A stretch of 64,000 bases of DNA from Puniceibacterium sp. IMCC21224. Its GTDB lineage: Bacteria > Pseudomonadota > Alphaproteobacteria > Rhodobacterales > Rhodobacteraceae. The notes under the pieces are model-generated. The model searched no databases. It was not told the origin of the DNA and saw nothing but the letters and a program-made list of their open reading frames with translations. Each line of letters begins with the position of its first letter. Position 1 is the first letter of the stretch. The DNA lies in the NCBI RefSeq assembly GCF_001038505.1, contig NZ_LDPY01000001.1:1922001-1986000 (forward strand), read 5' to 3'. The position numbers and the translations under genes were made by a program. Shown piece after piece: positions 62,226-64,000 of this stretch.

Positions 62226-63331
62226 TCAGTCGCTCCCGGATGCACCGACATCGTGCCGTTTAGCGGCACAGGCAGGAAACGGCGGTTGATTTCGGCCTGC
62301 GTTGCCTCGGGCGACAGGTCAGCGAACAGATTGGGGTGCAACCACGTCGCCAACATTTCCAGCGCGACGATATTGAGCGAAGTGTTGAGATAATTGTGCC
62401 AGATCCCGTAGGCCCGCCCGGTGCGCACCGCCGACAAGCCGCTGATGATCGGAGCGGCGTCCAGAAACGCATCTATCGACGCGCGCGCGGTGTCAGGCGT
62501 CACATCGGGGCCGGTGACGATGCCGCGCCCGATGCCGAAATGCGTGCCACCTGTGCCGATCCAGACCTGCGGGTCCGCCGCGATGACATATTCGGCGCTG
62601 AGCGGCCCAAAGATACCCGGCACCACCTCTGCGCCAATGTTGCGCCCGCCGGCGGCTTCGATCATGGCACCAACGCCGGCAGCGCCGGGGGCGGTCAGCG
62701 GACCATCGACCTGCGGCTGCATTTGCAGGAACACCGTGGGGCGTTCAGGTTGCGCCTCGGCGATGCGATCCAGAATGTGCTGTCGGTGTGCCTCGATATA
62801 GTCAACATAAGTTTCGGCGCGCTCGGGGTGGCCAAGTGCGGCGCCTAGTGCGCGGATCGACGGCACAGTGTTGGCATAGGGATCCGCACGGAAATCGACA
62901 AACAGCGTTGGAATACCAACCGATTCGAGCATTTCGGCCAAGGCGGCCGAGTTGGCGACCGAATCCGATCCGCCACTGAGGATCAGCAGATCCGCCCCGG
63001 CAGCGATGATCTTTTCCGCCGAGGGCAGTCGATCACCGTCGACCTGCGGTACCGCAGCCAACGCCGGGAATCTTGCGAAATAGTCGCGCTGCAATTCGGT
63101 ATCAAACCGTTTCAGAGCCGCCAGCCCGGCGATCCGCTGGTCAAAATCCGCTGCGACAATCGACAGCGCTGGAATCTGGCGTGCCTCGGCTAGAACGACC
63201 CGCTGTGCCGGGCCGGGCAGGGTAACGACCCGCCCGGCAGCATCGGTCACCGTGATTGGTGCGGCGTATAGCGGCAAGGCCAGTGCAAAGGTGATTGCAG
63301 CTGCGCTCAGGCCACGTTGGAAACGTCCCAT
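62222..63331 (-). CDS. Ferric-siderophore periplasmic binding protein
   Basis: The 369-residue type-III binding protein has a signal peptide (cleavage near LYAAP), the common ITVTDAAGRVVTLPGPAQRVV entry, ADLLILSGGSDS, TLFVDFRADP and a second lobe with RNIGAEV and DPQVWIGTGG. It delivers the ferric siderophore to the permease. AAGGAT precedes the ATG. It heads the minus-strand import operon and carries the TGA-N9-TCA motif about 45 bp upstream. Confidence 0.92.
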   Translation of the reverse strand: MGRFQRGLSAAAITFALALPLYAAPITVTDAAGRVVTLPGPAQRVVLAEARQIPALSIVAADFDQRIAGLAALKRFDTELQRDYFARFPALAAVPQVDGDRLPSAEKIIAAGADLLILSGGSDSVANSAALAEMLESVGIPTLFVDFRADPYANTVPSIRALGAALGHPERAETYVDYIEAHRQHILDRIAEAQPERPTVFLQMQPQVDGPLTAPGAAGVGAMIEAAGGRNIGAEVVPGIFGPLSAEYVIAADPQVWIGTGGTHFGIGRGIVTGPDVTPDTARASIDAFLDAAPIISGLSAVRTGRAYGIWHNYLNTSLNIVALEMLATWLHPNLFADLSPEATQAEINRRFLPVPLNGTMSVHPGATE

Positions 63332-63372
63332 ATCCTTGACCTTTTGATCCTGTTTGGCACTGTCTATAAATC

Positions 63373-63389
63373 TTGAGTAAAACAGTCAA
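63373..63389 (-). promoter_or_regulatory. RirA-type iron-responsive operator (TGA-N9-TCA)
   Basis: On the minus strand TTGACTGTTTTACTCAA contains a perfect TGA-N9-TCA extended to TTGA-N9-TCAA. This is the IRO-box consensus of the iron-sulfur regulator RirA in alphaproteobacteria. It lies in the 54-bp gap upstream of the binding-protein gene. Its TTGACT could itself be a -35 element, which would let a bound repressor block transcription. The upstream oxidase gene ends inside the motif. Confidence 0.55.
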
Positions 63390-64000
63390 TAATTGAGCGA
63401 CGGCAAAGCATCAACGTCGCGCAAAAGTGCGGGCGTGATGTCGCTCAGGCGATTGCAGCCGCACAACGCCATGGTGATTTCCAGCTCATCACGCAGCAGG
63501 CGCAGCACATGTGCGACACCATGCGCGCCCTTTACCGAAAGCGCTTCGACAATCGGTCGGCCAATCAGAACGGCGGACGCACCCAAGGCCAGCGCCTTGA
63601 GCACATCCGTCCCGCGCCGGATTCCGCCATCCACCAGCAATGGCACCCGCCCTTCGATAGCGGTGGAAATTGAAGGCAGCTGCGTCACTGCGGGCATTGC
63701 TCCATCCAGCACCCGCCCGCCGTGATTCGATAGAATAAGCCCATCAGCGCCGATATCGACCGCACGACGGGCATCGTCTGGGTGCAGGATGCCCTTTAGC
63801 ACCAGTTTCAGCCGCGTTTCGCCCCGCAGCCAGGCGATGTCGCCCCAATTGGGTGCCTGCGTCATGAACTGATCGAACACGGCGCTGCCTCCTGGGGGCA
63901 GGGGTGGCGCAGGCGGGTTTGGCAACCCATGCAGATTGATCGCAGATATGCCGTCGGGCAGCTGAAAACCGGCGCGCATCTCGCGGTTGCGAACCCCACT
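63386..64000 (-). CDS. FMN-dependent alpha-hydroxy-acid oxidase/dehydrogenase (partial)
   Basis: The 204 visible C-terminal residues (the gene runs off the right edge) belong to the lactate/glycolate oxidase family. They show WLRGETRLKLVLKGIL, the active-site segment LSNHGGRVLDGA with its base histidine, the FMN phosphate-binding VDGGIRRGTDVLKALALGA and VLIGRP. The frame continues upstream past the first visible Met (SGVRNRE before it), so the N-terminus lies outside. The substrate could be lactate, glycolate or mandelate; no electron acceptor gene is visible. Confidence 0.9.
   Translation of the reverse strand, partial: SGVRNREMRAGFQLPDGISAINLHGLPNPPAPPLPPGGSAVFDQFMTQAPNWGDIAWLRGETRLKLVLKGILHPDDARRAVDIGADGLILSNHGGRVLDGAMPAVTQLPSISTAIEGRVPLLVDGGIRRGTDVLKALALGASAVLIGRPIVEALSVKGAHGVAHVLRLLRDELEITMALCGCNRLSDITPALLRDVDALPSLNY

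Overview
The window looks like a chromosomal segment of a marine-type alphaproteobacterium of the Rhodobacteraceae (roseobacter) group. The evidence is the GC-rich coding sequence, dense operons joined by ATGA-type overlaps, the gene order dusB-ntrB-ntrC-ntrY-ntrX-trkA-trkH-hfq-hflX, an IspD-IspF fusion, an E1-beta pyruvate dehydrogenase subunit with its own lipoyl domain, and an NtrC without the GAFTGA loop. The species cannot be named from the sequence alone. No rRNA, tRNA, CRISPR array, transposase or phage gene was found.

Region 1 (1-34.7 kb) is mostly core genome. It starts with the end of a small membrane-protein gene, hpt, a COQ10/START-like protein, an MmgE/PrpD protein, and the minus-strand set ispDF-pgpA-cinA. 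The nitrogen-regulation and potassium operon follows (4.9-16.9 kb). Next come a penicillin-acylase-family hydrolase, a hydroxyisobutyrate-dehydrogenase-like reductase, rne with a long leader carrying paired hairpins, a TusA-like protein, CcdA, a metallo-beta-lactamase-fold protein and an orphan EnvZ-like kinase. The minus-strand block pgk-ftsB-pdhA-VOC-pdhB-pdhC and two overlapping cyclophilin genes close the region.

Region 2 (34.8-46.2 kb) is accessory. A FemAB-like acyltransferase and a putative outer-membrane protein precede a NosR/NirI-like flavo-iron-sulfur membrane protein and an ApbE flavin transferase. Beyond them lies a quinoprotein alcohol oxidation cluster: a PQQ-linked dehydrogenase with the Asp-Tyr-Asp signature of lanthanide-dependent enzymes, a PedF-type cytochrome c, two periplasmic binding proteins and a beta-propeller protein. 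No nos or nir structural genes are near the NosR-like gene.

Region 3 (46.5-63.3 kb) is a catecholate siderophore locus arranged as two convergent gene strings. The plus strand carries biosynthesis: isochorismate synthase, 2,3-dihydroxybenzoate-AMP ligase, free-standing isochorismatase, free-standing aryl carrier protein, a C-A-T-TE NRPS whose adenylation pocket reads as serine, and an EntA-type dehydrogenase. The minus strand carries uptake and release: a PiuC-like hydroxylase, a TonB receptor, a YncE-like propeller, a Fes/IroE-type esterase, and ABC ATPase, permease and binding protein. A perfect TGA-N9-TCA motif (RirA iron-responsive-operator type) lies upstream of the binding-protein gene. 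Together these predict an enterobactin-like DHB-serine siderophore with import and intracellular hydrolysis. The window ends inside an FMN-dependent alpha-hydroxy-acid oxidase gene.
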